DNA of 39,013 nucleotides from Pseudomonadota bacterium (GCA_023393525.1 JAEWKZ010000136.1:1-39013); one strand, 5' to 3'. Positions 14,742 through 22,770 are shown, numbered from the stretch's first letter. The notes: a model not told the origin generated them from the letters alone. Numbers and translations are program-made.

Positions 14742-15005
14742 CTAAAATCTTTTCTCTTTTCCGCTCAACAAGACATCCTTGCCGTCAAACGTAAGGATGA
14801 TTTTATCTACCCAGTTTTTATTCACTCCGGTAGTCCACGAACAAACCTTGTTCTGGTTGACCTGCTCGCACAAGTCCGCCGGGCCTAGTTCGGAAATTGC
14901 CTCGTTGTAAGTATAGACCCCGACTTTATCAGCATAGTTGTCACGCTTTGCGCACGAAATGAGCACAAGGGAAACGAATAACAAAGAGAAGATGACGGCT
15001 CGCAT
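14742..15005 (-). CDS. Small putative lipoprotein
   Basis: The 87-residue product has a signal peptide ending in the lipobox LISC (residues 15-18). The mature part reads YTYNEAISELGPADLCEQVN and CSWTTG, the general look of small SmpA-like or hypothetical lipoproteins that contain a G-P turn followed by a Trp-rich strand. It stands alone with its own terminator on the minus strand, so it may be a seventh exported cargo protein of the element. Confidence 0.78.
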   Translation of the reverse strand: MRAVIFSLLFVSLVLISCAKRDNYADKVGVYTYNEAISELGPADLCEQVNQNKVCSWTTGVNKNWVDKIILTFDGKDVLLSGKEKRF

Positions 15006-15104
15006 TTAATAACCCCCTTTTTTCCTGTGTACGTCACTATAAAGCGTGCTTCAAGTTCTTCCTGATCATGCTTGTTCAATCTGGAAGCTGCCGGACACTA
15101 GGCG

Positions 15105-15129
15105 CAAAAAAGCCCGGTTGCCCGGGCTG
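15105..15129 (-). terminator. Terminator after the Gly-rich protein gene
   Basis: On the reverse strand AGCCCGG/CCGGGCT with a 4-base loop is followed by TTTTTTGCGCC. It ends the minus-strand operon that includes the primase-helicase gene. Confidence 0.9.
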
Positions 15130-15136
15130 TTGTTTG

Positions 15137-16129
15137 TTATCTGCCGAATCCTGTCGAGCTGCCGTCCTTTCCTCCGGCATGCCCCCCGTAGCCCCCTCCA
15201 CCGGACTTTCCGCCACTCCCACCGCCGGAGCTGTTACCGCCTCCGCCGTAACTTGACGGGTTTCCGATGCCGAGCCCGGCATATCCACCCATGGATGGAC
15301 CATAGCCACGATCTACGGCACGAGCGCCACCTACAGGACCACCCTTTGCACCGAATCCACCGTAGGATGATCCCGAGGGGTTGCGTCCGTCCATTGCCTT
15401 GGAGGCATCGCGGTTCGACATTCCCCTGGCCAGGTCCGTGGGGCCGTATCCGTAGTCTTGCGCCATTTTGCCGAGGGTGCCGAATCCCGCTGCCACCGCC
15501 AGGGCGTCAAAGTCCCGAGCCGCTGCCCGGCCTCCGAAGGTGCCGTGGGCATCCTCCATCGCGTCACGATGTTTTTCGTCCCGGCGGCTGTTCGTCATGT
15601 CTCCAAGGGCATCCATGGCGTAGGGTGCCGCGAAGCTGTAGCCGAGTCCGGCAAGCGGATTCATCAGCCCAAGCCCTAGCCCCACCACTGGGTTGACCGC
15701 CTTTGCAAATCGCCCCATCAGCCCCGTGGGAGGGGAGAAGCCCGCCGCCTTCGCGGTCAGGTTCCCGGCCAGCCCCGTCAGCGCACCAGGTGAAGCCAGG
15801 TTGCCGAGCGCGCGTCCTGCGATGTCACCGACGCTTGGAGCGAAGCCCGCTGCCACTGCCGCGCCTACGTCCAGCCCCGTTTTACCAAGAGCCTTTGCAC
15901 CGTAGCTGCCAAACATTCCCGCCAACTCTCGCGCCTGGATCTGCCCAGTTGCGGTCGTGGGCGCTTTGTTCGGCTCGTTGATCGGGGAGGCATAGCGACC
16001 CTCGCCCATTCCATAGCCTGTTTTCATCCACCCGGGCATGACCGGACCGCCTGGTACGGTCGGCGTTTGTGGTCCCGAGGGTGCAGCACCGAGCCAGGGG
16101 CTTTGCTGCCATGCGTTTTCCCATGCCAT
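15137..16129 (-). CDS. Gly/Ala-rich putative virion or membrane-associated protein
   Basis: The 330-residue product has a polar N terminus (MAWENAWQQSPWLG), a central Ala/Gly-rich hydrophobic part (about residues 85-175, including VNPVVGLGLGLMNPLAGLGY), a charged helix (NSRRDEKHRDAMEDAH) and a Gly/Ser-rich tail with SYGGGGNSSGGGSGG. This design recalls phage DNA-ejection or pilot proteins, but I see no specific signature, so the role is an inference. Its ATG directly follows the stop of the upstream gene, with GGAGGAT inside that gene's end. It is last in the operon. Confidence 0.8.
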   Translation of the reverse strand: MAWENAWQQSPWLGAAPSGPQTPTVPGGPVMPGWMKTGYGMGEGRYASPINEPNKAPTTATGQIQARELAGMFGSYGAKALGKTGLDVGAAVAAGFAPSVGDIAGRALGNLASPGALTGLAGNLTAKAAGFSPPTGLMGRFAKAVNPVVGLGLGLMNPLAGLGYSFAAPYAMDALGDMTNSRRDEKHRDAMEDAHGTFGGRAAARDFDALAVAAGFGTLGKMAQDYGYGPTDLARGMSNRDASKAMDGRNPSGSSYGGFGAKGGPVGGARAVDRGYGPSMGGYAGLGIGNPSSYGGGGNSSGGGSGGKSGGGGYGGHAGGKDGSSTGFGR

Positions 16130-16342
16130 CTAATTATCCTCCATCGGTCGTTTGCCGAGTCGGTACGGCCACAGGGGGCAATTAGTCAGTTCGCACTCGC
16201 GGACTTCAGAGCGCGAGCCACAGGCGCAATCCAAGCACTTGGAGCGGATCGCTTTCACCGGAGTCAGCCTGCGCTCGGGTACGTCCGGCGGTTTGCCCAC
16301 AATGGGCGGTTTTTCCTTGGCGGTTACTTCCTCTTGTCTCAT
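16130..16342 (-). CDS. Phage-type Cys-rich small protein (CxxC...CPLWPYR)
   Basis: The 70-residue product carries IRSKCLDCACGSRSEVREC, then ELTNCPLWPYRLGKRP. The arrangement C-x2-C-x-C ... V-x2-C-x4-CPLWPYR is one I know from small proteins of many phages and prophages; the Cys set probably binds zinc. Its function is not known to me. It has a ribosome-binding AAGGA and is followed with no gap by the Gly-rich protein gene. A chromosomal protein at 26443-26922 has a doubled version of a related motif. Confidence 0.8.
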   Translation of the reverse strand: MRQEEVTAKEKPPIVGKPPDVPERRLTPVKAIRSKCLDCACGSRSEVRECELTNCPLWPYRLGKRPMEDN

Positions 16343-16384
16343 CTTCAGATCCTTGCGCTTCCGCGCGGGTTAAAGGGTTTTTCG

Positions 16385-16546
16385 TCACTTATCCCTCAAG
16401 AGCCCGGCGCGCAGTTCTTTGACCTCGGCCTGCAACTTCACGATCTCCGCCCATAACTTCCGCGTCCTGGCGTCGAACATGGATTCGAGCCCTGCGGTTT
16501 CGTCTTCGAGCCGCTGGATACGTTCGTGCAGGTCAGGCATTTTCAT
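16385..16546 (-). CDS. Small coiled-coil protein
   Basis: From the ATG at 16546 the 53-residue product is nearly one helix with heptads (ERIQRLEDETAGLESMF, KLWAEIVKLQAEVKELRAGL). The start overlaps the previous stop in ATGA, which favours it over the upstream in-frame ATGs. It probably dimerises or binds a partner; nothing more can be said. Confidence 0.65.
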   Translation of the reverse strand: MKMPDLHERIQRLEDETAGLESMFDARTRKLWAEIVKLQAEVKELRAGLLRDK

Positions 16547-16923
16547 GCGGCACCACGCTTTCCTGGGCTCGAATAGGGCGATTCCCACCATGCACGGTTG
16601 ACCTTCCAGCAAAAGTCACCGCCTCCGGGATGATACCAAGGGCACCCGGCCAAACATCCCCGCCACCACCCTGGACAATCCCGAGGATGATCTAGGTTTT
16701 TGGGTATCTGTCTCACGGGTTGTCTCAATGCTTCGGCGTCAAGTCTCACGTCCTGTCTCACGGGTTGTCTCACTTGAGACCTTGCCAAAACCTTGTCTAT
16801 CAAGCGTTTCGTGATTGACGTCTCACTGCCCGTCTCACTGCCCGTCCCACGTCCATGGCTGTTTGTCTCAAGTCTCACTTCCCTAGGGGTTGAGACGTGA
16901 GACACATTATCAGGGGCGCTCAT
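16543..16923 (-). CDS. Hypothetical protein with repeat-derived segment and Cys/Trp-rich end
   Basis: The 126-residue product begins at an ATG overlapping the primase-helicase stop (TGATG). Residues about 22-75 are encoded by GTGAGAC repeats and read as GSETGSETS and QVRQPVRQDVRLDAEALRQP. The C-terminal half has CPGWWRGC, CPWYHPGGGDFCWK and WWES, which could be a small metal site. The DNA repeats may be the selected feature, with the protein carrying them in a flexible linker. Family unknown. Confidence 0.6.
   Translation of the reverse strand: MSAPDNVSHVSTPREVRLETNSHGRGTGSETGSETSITKRLIDKVLARSQVRQPVRQDVRLDAEALRQPVRQIPKNLDHPRDCPGWWRGCLAGCPWYHPGGGDFCWKVNRAWWESPYSSPGKRGAA
16710..16903. repeat. 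GTCTCAC repeat cluster with 12-bp phasing
   Basis: GTCTCAC occurs at 16710, 16743, 16755, 16767, 16820, 16832 and 16872, and inverted (GTGAGAC) at 16897. Variants lie at 16722, 16774, 16844, 16865 and 16890. Three runs (16710/16722; 16743/16755/16767; 16820/16832/16844) are spaced exactly 12 bp. A second small cluster lies at 17816, 17824 and 17849 inside the primase-helicase gene. Confidence 0.8.
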
Positions 16924-19073
16924 CACTCAGCCCCAAGACGTTTCTTGATTCGGTAAACCGTGGCACGGGAGAGGCCCGTTTCATCCACAATGTCCGGGAC
17001 AGATAGGCCCTCGGCCAGCATCCCCTTGACCTTGGCTTCGCGTTCGTCCTGCACGGGCACGCAAGCCCAAGTCACGCCGCCATGGGGGGCTTGGATCAGT
17101 TCTGCCGCGAATGGTTCCGCCTCGGTGCCCGTGATGCCCCGCGCCTTTTCAAGATGAACCTCGAATTTCGCGCCCTGGTTGGGCTCATAGTCTTTGGATT
17201 TACGGAGAGAAATTACCGTATCAAGAATGTCTTCACGGGCGCTTGTGCCGCGCTGCTGCCCCGATTTTCCGGCATGATGAACCAGCACAACCGACTTGCC
17301 ACGCCTGCGCATATCGAGACACCATTCCTGCATGGGCAACCACGATTCCGCCTCGTTCTCGCGCCCGCCACGGCTCAACGTGGCCAGGTTGTCAATGAAT
17401 ACGACTTCCCTGTCGGCTATGTAGGGTTCGAGAGCGGCGCGGCCATCGGGCGAGGAAAGGTTGGGCATCCCCTCATCACCCTGAATGTCCGGGGTCAGGA
17501 TCGTGAAATAATCAGAGCTACAGTCACCACCAGCACCTTGGATTATCAGGGCAAGGCGTTCTTGGAGCACACGGGCGGGCATTTCGCCGTCAATGTAAAT
17601 TACTCTCCACGCTCTCTCCGCGCGCCACCCGCCGATACACAAGCCTCTTGATGCCGCAGCCCAAGCCATTGAAAGAGCCACCCACGTCTTGGCGATACCT
17701 CTTGGCCCATAGAGCATGATTAAGCCCTGCTGAGGCAGGATCGGGGAAAGCACATTGCCACGCTCGGGAAGTTCAAGAGCAAGAAAGTCGTGGAAGTTCA
17801 GAACTTTTAGAGGGTGTCTCACTGTCTCACCCTTAGGAGATTGAGACGGTGAGACAGACGGAGACGCTACGGAATCACCCAAGCAATAAACCAGTCCACC
17901 GTGGGCATGGCTGAATATTCGGGGATCGTCGTCTTTGAGAATGGCAAGGGCTATGCGGTCGTCGTTATAGCATCCAGGGTCAAGCGGGTCTGCAAAGCGC
18001 ACTCCGTCCCACTTGTCTGGATCTGCCAGCACCTCGGCCACGGTCACGGGAGACATACCTTTGGGGTAAAGGACAATATTGTCGGTCAAGACGCTGGTCA
18101 AAGCTGCTGCCGCCAACTGGTCCCGCTTCGCCTGCGCTTCTTTCGGGTGCGTCTCCCTTGTCATCCCCTCTCGGGACAATTCAGCATCCACGCGCCTTTC
18201 GAGCCACTGCGCACGCACACAAGCGGCCTCGGGTTTTGCCTTTTCCTTGGCGGCCTGCACAAGGCGGCTCAGTTCGCGTTCCTGCTTCGACGTGAGGGGC
18301 GGAAGCGCAAGCCGGGTATCCAAAGGCGAAGCATCGTTATTGCGTACCTCAGGGGAGGGTCTGCGCTGTTCAAGGGGCGGTTCACAAGCTGCACCCGCCG
18401 CAAAGTCCATGCGCTCGCGCTGCCATACTGCATCGTCGATAGGACCACGCACCAGCATGGAACCCGTGGCGCTCAATTCGATGCGGCCATGCCCGGCAAG
18501 CCATAACCTGCTGAACAGCACCTTACCCGCGCGGGGAATGTCGGTTGCGTCGGAAACAAAGACGTAGATGCGCAAGCCTCGAGCACCGATCAACTCTTTG
18601 CCTGTCTCACGATTCCAAATGTGAGAACTGGCGGAATCACAAATAACCATTGGAGCCCGAGCCAATTCGGGGCACACCTCGGCCACCAGTTCAGGCGCTT
18701 GCTTCCGAGTCAATGGCGGGGTTCCATCCTTCGGCGCGTCAAAATCAAGCATCAAGACGCCCGGCCCTTCCCACACAAAGAATTGAGCCGTGCGTGCAAA
18801 TACTGGCATGGAGCCGGACGGTACCTTGTCCAGCATGTTCTGGGCAACGATGCGGGCCACTCGCTCGGCACAAAGCCCGAAACTCAAAGCCTGGTGCGCT
18901 GTCAGTTTCGGTAATAACGCTGCCAGATCCGCAGCATCGCGAAGGGTTCGGCGCTTCACCTGGCCCGAGGTCATGTGACCGCCTGGACGCTTTTGAAGTT
19001 CACCGTCAACGAGAGAGAATTGCTTTGTCAGGATCTCGGAGGAAGTGAATACGCTAATATCACACTCGCTCAT
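16923..19073 (-). CDS. Primase-helicase-like replication protein (prim-pol-like + RepA-type ATPase + HTH)
   Basis: The 716-residue product has three parts. Residues about 60-230 look like an archaeo-eukaryotic primase (prim-pol) domain, with VLMLDFDAPKDG, SASSHIWN and GARGLRIYVFVS. Residues about 440-640 form a RepA/AAA_25-like ATPase with Walker A GPRGIAKT, the IYIDGEMP segment and VVFIDNLATLSRG. The last 35 residues form a helix-turn-helix (LSVPDIVDETGLSRATVYRI). This would start and unwind DNA for replication of the element. The ATG at 19073 follows AGGGGG; a GTG lies two codons earlier. A Ser/Pro linker about 405-425 coincides with GTCTCAC DNA repeats. The next gene overlaps its stop. Confidence 0.85.
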   Translation of the reverse strand: MSECDISVFTSSEILTKQFSLVDGELQKRPGGHMTSGQVKRRTLRDAADLAALLPKLTAHQALSFGLCAERVARIVAQNMLDKVPSGSMPVFARTAQFFVWEGPGVLMLDFDAPKDGTPPLTRKQAPELVAEVCPELARAPMVICDSASSHIWNRETGKELIGARGLRIYVFVSDATDIPRAGKVLFSRLWLAGHGRIELSATGSMLVRGPIDDAVWQRERMDFAAGAACEPPLEQRRPSPEVRNNDASPLDTRLALPPLTSKQERELSRLVQAAKEKAKPEAACVRAQWLERRVDAELSREGMTRETHPKEAQAKRDQLAAAALTSVLTDNIVLYPKGMSPVTVAEVLADPDKWDGVRFADPLDPGCYNDDRIALAILKDDDPRIFSHAHGGLVYCLGDSVASPSVSPSQSPKGETVRHPLKVLNFHDFLALELPERGNVLSPILPQQGLIMLYGPRGIAKTWVALSMAWAAASRGLCIGGWRAERAWRVIYIDGEMPARVLQERLALIIQGAGGDCSSDYFTILTPDIQGDEGMPNLSSPDGRAALEPYIADREVVFIDNLATLSRGGRENEAESWLPMQEWCLDMRRRGKSVVLVHHAGKSGQQRGTSAREDILDTVISLRKSKDYEPNQGAKFEVHLEKARGITGTEAEPFAAELIQAPHGGVTWACVPVQDEREAKVKGMLAEGLSVPDIVDETGLSRATVYRIKKRLGAE

Positions 19074-19178
19074 GCCCACCCCCTGGCTTCCGTGTCCAGG
19101 GCCATGAGCATGAAGCCCGCTTGACTATTAGCCCCATATGTGAAACATCTCTTGTGAAACACACACTTTTTCATGCGC

Positions 19179-19222
19179 CCCGCTTCATGGCTTTGCCCGG
19201 CCTTGGCGGGGTTCTTTTTTTG
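19179..19222 (+). terminator. Plus-strand terminator-like hairpin with no gene upstream
   Basis: CCCCGC (about 19179) can pair with GCGGGG (about 19206-19211), or a shorter GCCCGGCC stem can form, followed by TTCTTTTTTTG. Only the plus strand gives a T-run. There is no plus-strand gene before it, but TTGACT at 19121 and two TGTGAAACA repeats (19139-19147, 19153-19161) lie upstream, so a small RNA is conceivable. Confidence 0.35.
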
Positions 19223-19237
19223 TTTCATGCCTGCCCC

Positions 19238-19492
19238 CTAGCCCTGGATTTCCAAGCGGTTCAAAAACCAATCAACGAAGGGTTCCCGAAGGTAGCCCGC
19301 CTTGATCTTGCCCATTTTGACCCGGCCTTCAGGCCCCTCTTGTCTGCTGTCCAAATTGGCCAGGGTCCGCCCGTCGATCATGCCGCCAGTTAGCTCTTTA
19401 ACTTGCTGCCGGACAAACACCGCGGGGAGGGCCGCCAAAAGCTGCCTTTTCAGATCTTCCTTGCGTTGTCTCTTCAATGCGTCTTTGCTCAT
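19238..19492 (-). CDS. AlpA/excisionase-like DNA-binding protein
   Basis: The 84-residue product has a basic N-terminal helix (MSKDALKRQRKEDLKRQL) and then VRQQVKELTGGMIDGRTLANLDSRQEGPEGRV. The (T)GG-I-x-RTLANLDS-x-EGP stretch is one I know from small winged-helix proteins of prophages that act as excisionase or activator. It precedes the primase-helicase gene on the same strand, so control of replication or excision is likely. A phased 12-bp repeat lies about 90-120 bases upstream, a possible binding site. GAGG precedes the ATG. Confidence 0.72.
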   Translation of the reverse strand: MSKDALKRQRKEDLKRQLLAALPAVFVRQQVKELTGGMIDGRTLANLDSRQEGPEGRVKMGKIKAGYLREPFVDWFLNRLEIQG

Positions 19493-19583
19493 GTTCTTGT
19501 GTCCTCATTCACTGGTGAAGGTTGATGAATGAAGATTTATATCTTTTATTTCGGACAGATATGAAGACACAAAAGAGGATAGG

Positions 19584-19615
19584 GCGGACACAAAGGCGGA
19601 TACTTGAGCGGACAC
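19584..19615. repeat. GCGGACAC repeats at 12-bp spacing
   Basis: GCGGACAC (19584), GCGGATAC (19596) and GCGGACAC (19608) are spaced exactly 12 bp, with a weaker GAAGACAC at 19563. They lie between the terminator of the 376-residue protein gene and the AlpA-like gene, in its presumed promoter region. They resemble the 12-bp phasing of the GTCTCAC cluster but with a different core. Confidence 0.7.
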
Positions 19616-19637
19616 ATTTTTATTTTTTTCTAAAGAA

Positions 19638-19662
19638 CAAAAAAAAGCCGGGTTTCCCCGGC
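19638..19662 (-). terminator. Terminator after the 376-residue protein gene
   Basis: On the reverse strand GCCGGG/CCCGGC with a 4-base loop is followed by eight T. It lies directly after the stop at 19665 and separates the right-hand genes from the AlpA-like and replication genes. Confidence 0.88.
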
Positions 19663-19664
19663 TG

Positions 19665-20795
19665 CTATCTTGGCTTATTGTCTTGGTACCATTTCTTGTT
19701 TGCGGCCTTGCTGATCTCTCCTGGTTCAAGGCCTCGGGCGTAGGCTCCAATCTGCCCTGTTGTGAGCCAAGGGAAAGCCTCCTTTATCCTGGAAATACGC
19801 TCCTGGGGCGGATACCCCTTACTGACCAACTGCTTGCCGTAATCAAGTGGGTTGTCTGGAGTGTCAGTCGGCGTCTGTAAGGACTGGCCAAATTCATTCT
19901 TTGTGAAAAATGGTTCACGTAATCCAGAATTGACATAGACTTTTTCAATCCTTTCAATACCGCATCTGTCGAACAAAAAATCACTAGCACCATCTACCCA
20001 AAAATCAAAAATTTCCTCTCGTACTTCTGGAAGTAAATCTTTAGCTGTTTTTTCCAATACTTCTTGCATGTACTCATGACATTTTTTATCTGGAGTTTCT
20101 TCATATATTTTTAATATATCTTTATTATTTCTATACCACTCTGCTGTTACAAATTGAATAAATGGATTAAGTATCGTTCCACGCCTTGGACATGTTACGT
20201 CCACATCAAGCATAAAACACGCCACCGCTAGTTCAACCGGAAGCATGCCGAGCCCGTCCATTACATCCTTACCTGATATCCAAGGTTGATTTGGGCTCAT
20301 TGTTTTGTTGCAAACATCCTGTCGTGGATTCAGCGAGCTCTCTTCGTTCTTTGTGGCTGGTATCAACGCCCTCAGCCCATGACCTACCGCGTATTCCCGG
20401 ACTTCGGCTGTCAAAAATTTTGCTTCGAGCAGCCTCTTTGCGAGTTCTTCTCTTTGCCATTTATCTTTACACAACCATGGGCCTTTCAATGGCCCCGCCG
20501 GTATGATTACTGCTGGGCAGCGTCTCATTCGTGTATAAGCCTCATATTCCCCCATCAGCCCACCAGGGGCAGACATTAACCCCCCAGAATCAGAAAGAAT
20601 ATGATGCTCCAAGACGATAGAATGATCAACGATCTCGCCGCCATCACAATACAAACAAGGATCTTTTTCCCTTGTTATGCGCGCGCCGTAGATTGGATCA
20701 AACGGCGCAAGCCCGCCTTGGACGGCCTCAATCAGTTCATGTTCGGTCCATTCGAAAAGGTCTAATATCTCATTCCCTGAAATGCACCTCGCCAT
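19665..20795 (-). CDS. Hypothetical protein with duplicated ISG(N/K)-(I/V)-(L/M)D motif
   Basis: The 376-residue product from the ATG at 20795 (GGAGGT seven bases upstream; a GTG three codons earlier is less likely). The segment ISGNEILDLFEWTEHELIEA near residue 5 is echoed by ISGKDVMDGLGMLPVELAVA near 173. This suggests two copies of a small helical, possibly DNA-binding, domain. Between them lie CLYC and VLEHHI, which could bind a metal. The middle of the gene is visibly AT-richer than the ends. I do not recognise a known family; its position after the integrase suggests a regulatory or element-maintenance role, which is inference. Confidence 0.75.
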   Translation of the reverse strand: MARCISGNEILDLFEWTEHELIEAVQGGLAPFDPIYGARITREKDPCLYCDGGEIVDHSIVLEHHILSDSGGLMSAPGGLMGEYEAYTRMRRCPAVIIPAGPLKGPWLCKDKWQREELAKRLLEAKFLTAEVREYAVGHGLRALIPATKNEESSLNPRQDVCNKTMSPNQPWISGKDVMDGLGMLPVELAVACFMLDVDVTCPRRGTILNPFIQFVTAEWYRNNKDILKIYEETPDKKCHEYMQEVLEKTAKDLLPEVREEIFDFWVDGASDFLFDRCGIERIEKVYVNSGLREPFFTKNEFGQSLQTPTDTPDNPLDYGKQLVSKGYPPQERISRIKEAFPWLTTGQIGAYARGLEPGEISKAANKKWYQDNKPR

Positions 20796-20901
20796 CCAAG
20801 CCACCTCCGCTTGTACCCGAAAAGATCCAGGGCCAGGGGGTCAGGTTCACCCCTTTTCGGCGTGGGCAATTACTCCGCGCCTAGGCCCTGGAAAGAATTG
20901 A

Positions 20902-21150
20902 TTACTCTACTACAGCCCTCCACGGCTTCGCCCACTCCACAAGCCTATTGATTGCCCTGTCCTTGGCTGTATCATCCTTCGCCGTCACAAGGTCTTCAAC
21001 GTATTCAATCGCGGAATTGTAAGCCTCCAGGCGCTTGCCAAGGGCGGCCAGGATCGCGGCCTTGCCGTATTCATCATTGTCATTGTGTTGCTCTGCGATT
21101 TCATCAAGAGCGCACCCCACACCAAGGAATTCAATGTACGGGCTAGCCAT
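20902..21150 (-). CDS. Small acidic hypothetical protein
   Basis: The 82-residue product is helical and acidic (LDEIAEQHNDNDEYGKAAIL, AIEYVEDLVTAKDD, NRLVEWAKPW). Its ATG overlaps the stop of the upstream 90-residue gene by 8 bases, so the two are coupled. No family recognised. Confidence 0.68.
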   Translation of the reverse strand: MASPYIEFLGVGCALDEIAEQHNDNDEYGKAAILAALGKRLEAYNSAIEYVEDLVTAKDDTAKDRAINRLVEWAKPWRAVVE

Positions 21151-21415
21151 GCTGCACCTCCGACAAGTTCAACGTCAACGCGGTCAAGGTTGCGGAAAGG
21201 TTCGCGGACGTTTCCTTGAGCATCAACGCCAAGCTCCCCAGGTCGGCGCGGTTGATCAGGTCGGCACTCTCTGCGTGCCATAACATTTTCCCGATCAAAT
21301 CGATGCGCTGTCCTACTTCAAGCAACTGGTCCAAGGCTTCCTGATTCGCGTCTGCCATGTTGTGCATCTCGTGGTTGCGTACCGGGGCGTCTGCCCGTAA
21401 ATCAACTGTAGCCAT
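21143..21415 (-). CDS. Small helical hypothetical protein
   Basis: The 90-residue product starts at the ATG at 21415, with AGGAGG six bases upstream. The frame is open further but without another such site. It is mostly helical (ALDQLLEVGQRIDLIGKMLW, LGSLALMLKETSANLSATLT). It lies between the integrase and the acidic small protein on the same strand. No family recognised. Confidence 0.7.
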   Translation of the reverse strand: MATVDLRADAPVRNHEMHNMADANQEALDQLLEVGQRIDLIGKMLWHAESADLINRADLGSLALMLKETSANLSATLTALTLNLSEVQHG

Positions 21416-21516
21416 GGGGAACCTCCTAGGGGTTCGTTGTGGTAGGCATGGCCGGGAAGCTGTAACCTTCCCGCCGTGCCGTTTAAGCTCCGGCACCTAT
21501 TGCCAGGGCTTGAAAT

Positions 21517-22761
21517 TTATTTCTTCCCGCCGTGGATCTCGATCACCTTGGCGGGTTCTGTCTGCATCATCCCTTCCAATGCGCTCATTGCCCGGCGGCG
21601 TCCTGCGTCGTTTGAATGGGCGTACCGAAGCGCCATGCTTGCGGTCTTCCACCCAGCCAGGGCCATAAGGTCAGGCAAGGGCGTGTTGACCTGTGCAAGC
21701 CGCGTTGCTGCCGTATGGCGTAGAGTATGAAAGACAACTCTGTCCCGCTTGTCCCTGCCCTCATTAAGACCCATGGCGTCCACGGCATCACGGAAAGGCG
21801 TCGGGGTCTGCCTGTACTGCGTGCCGTTCCCGTTGGGGAAGACAAGGCCCTTGCCCGAACCCATGCCGCGCATGAAGTCCAGTAGGGAATCCAGCAAAGG
21901 AATGGTTCGGTCCTGCCCGTTCTTCGTGGCTCTAAACGTACATTCACCCCGGCCTAGGTCAACGTCCTGCCACTGTAAGGCGGCGGCTTCGCCAAATCTG
22001 CACCCGGTCAGGGCGCAAAAAAGCGTGATTGCGTAGGCGGCTTGGTCGCGTTCGGCCAGGGCGGAAAGGATAGCTTGAAGTTCTTGATTAGAAAGGGTCC
22101 GGGTCCGGCGGTTGCTGTCCGGCTTCAACGTAGCGCCAACATGCTTGGCCCGTGGCGGGGCTTCTGGAATCAACTTCCGCATGAAAGCATGATCCAGACA
22201 TTGCCGAAGGGTCAGGGCTACATATTGCCGTGTCCGTGGCGCAAGTCCGGCGTCGGTCAGGGCGGCCATAAGCCCGTCCCACTGAACAAGCCCAATTTCC
22301 CGCATGGGGATATGGCCTAGAAGTTCATCGATCCAGTTCCGAAAGTAACCGTCTTCCGCCTGCCAGGACTTTGTTTTCTTTTTGAGCTTGGCGGCCTTCA
22401 GATATTCCGGCCAGTATTCCCGGAGCGTGATGTTTTTTGCTTCGTCAAGGACTGCCTGGGCTGCTGCCTGGGCTTTAGCATCCATCTCCGCTTGCTTCGC
22501 TTCGGCCTTGCTGGTCGGACCTTCGATAATGCCCTTCCGCGCTTTGATGTACTGCAACCTGCGGGAAACTGCCTCTTCCTGGGTCATGTCTTCGGATGCC
22601 CACCCCAAGGACTCGGAAACAATCTTTCCGTCCACGGCGTAACGAATACGAAAATACTTGTCCGGTCCCTTCCCGTGCTTCCGGGTCGGATGCAATTTGA
22701 CTTGCACCCCCCTTGCCACTGTCACCCAAGTCTTTTTTTTATCGTCCTTCATTTCGCCCAT
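21517..22761 (-). CDS. int: Tyrosine recombinase / site-specific integrase
   Basis: The 414-residue product has an N-terminal arm-binding part (VQVKLHPTRKHGKGPDKYFR), a core-binding SAM-like domain (about 115-215) and a catalytic domain. The catalytic residues are Arg in TGCRFGEAAAL, the HTLRHTAATRL box, and the final Tyr in MALRYAHS. It lies next to the right border and reads inwards, the usual place for an integrase using a tRNA 3' end. Putative arm sites lie at 22771-22793, right before its start, and at 10950-10972. Integrase binding there could also repress its own promoter. A second ATG three codons in is possible as start. Confidence 0.95.
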   Translation of the reverse strand: MGEMKDDKKKTWVTVARGVQVKLHPTRKHGKGPDKYFRIRYAVDGKIVSESLGWASEDMTQEEAVSRRLQYIKARKGIIEGPTSKAEAKQAEMDAKAQAAAQAVLDEAKNITLREYWPEYLKAAKLKKKTKSWQAEDGYFRNWIDELLGHIPMREIGLVQWDGLMAALTDAGLAPRTRQYVALTLRQCLDHAFMRKLIPEAPPRAKHVGATLKPDSNRRTRTLSNQELQAILSALAERDQAAYAITLFCALTGCRFGEAAALQWQDVDLGRGECTFRATKNGQDRTIPLLDSLLDFMRGMGSGKGLVFPNGNGTQYRQTPTPFRDAVDAMGLNEGRDKRDRVVFHTLRHTAATRLAQVNTPLPDLMALAGWKTASMALRYAHSNDAGRRRAMSALEGMMQTEPAKVIEIHGGKK

Positions 22762-22770
22762 CCGTAAACC

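Noticed and set aside
14742..16923. Retron or diversity-generating element tied to the repeats
   Set aside because: No reverse transcriptase gene or template/variable repeat pair is present in the element.
19505..19750. 81-residue minus-strand frame with VSA repeats
   Set aside because: It starts inside the 376-residue gene, spans a terminator and takes its repeats from the 12-bp DNA array.
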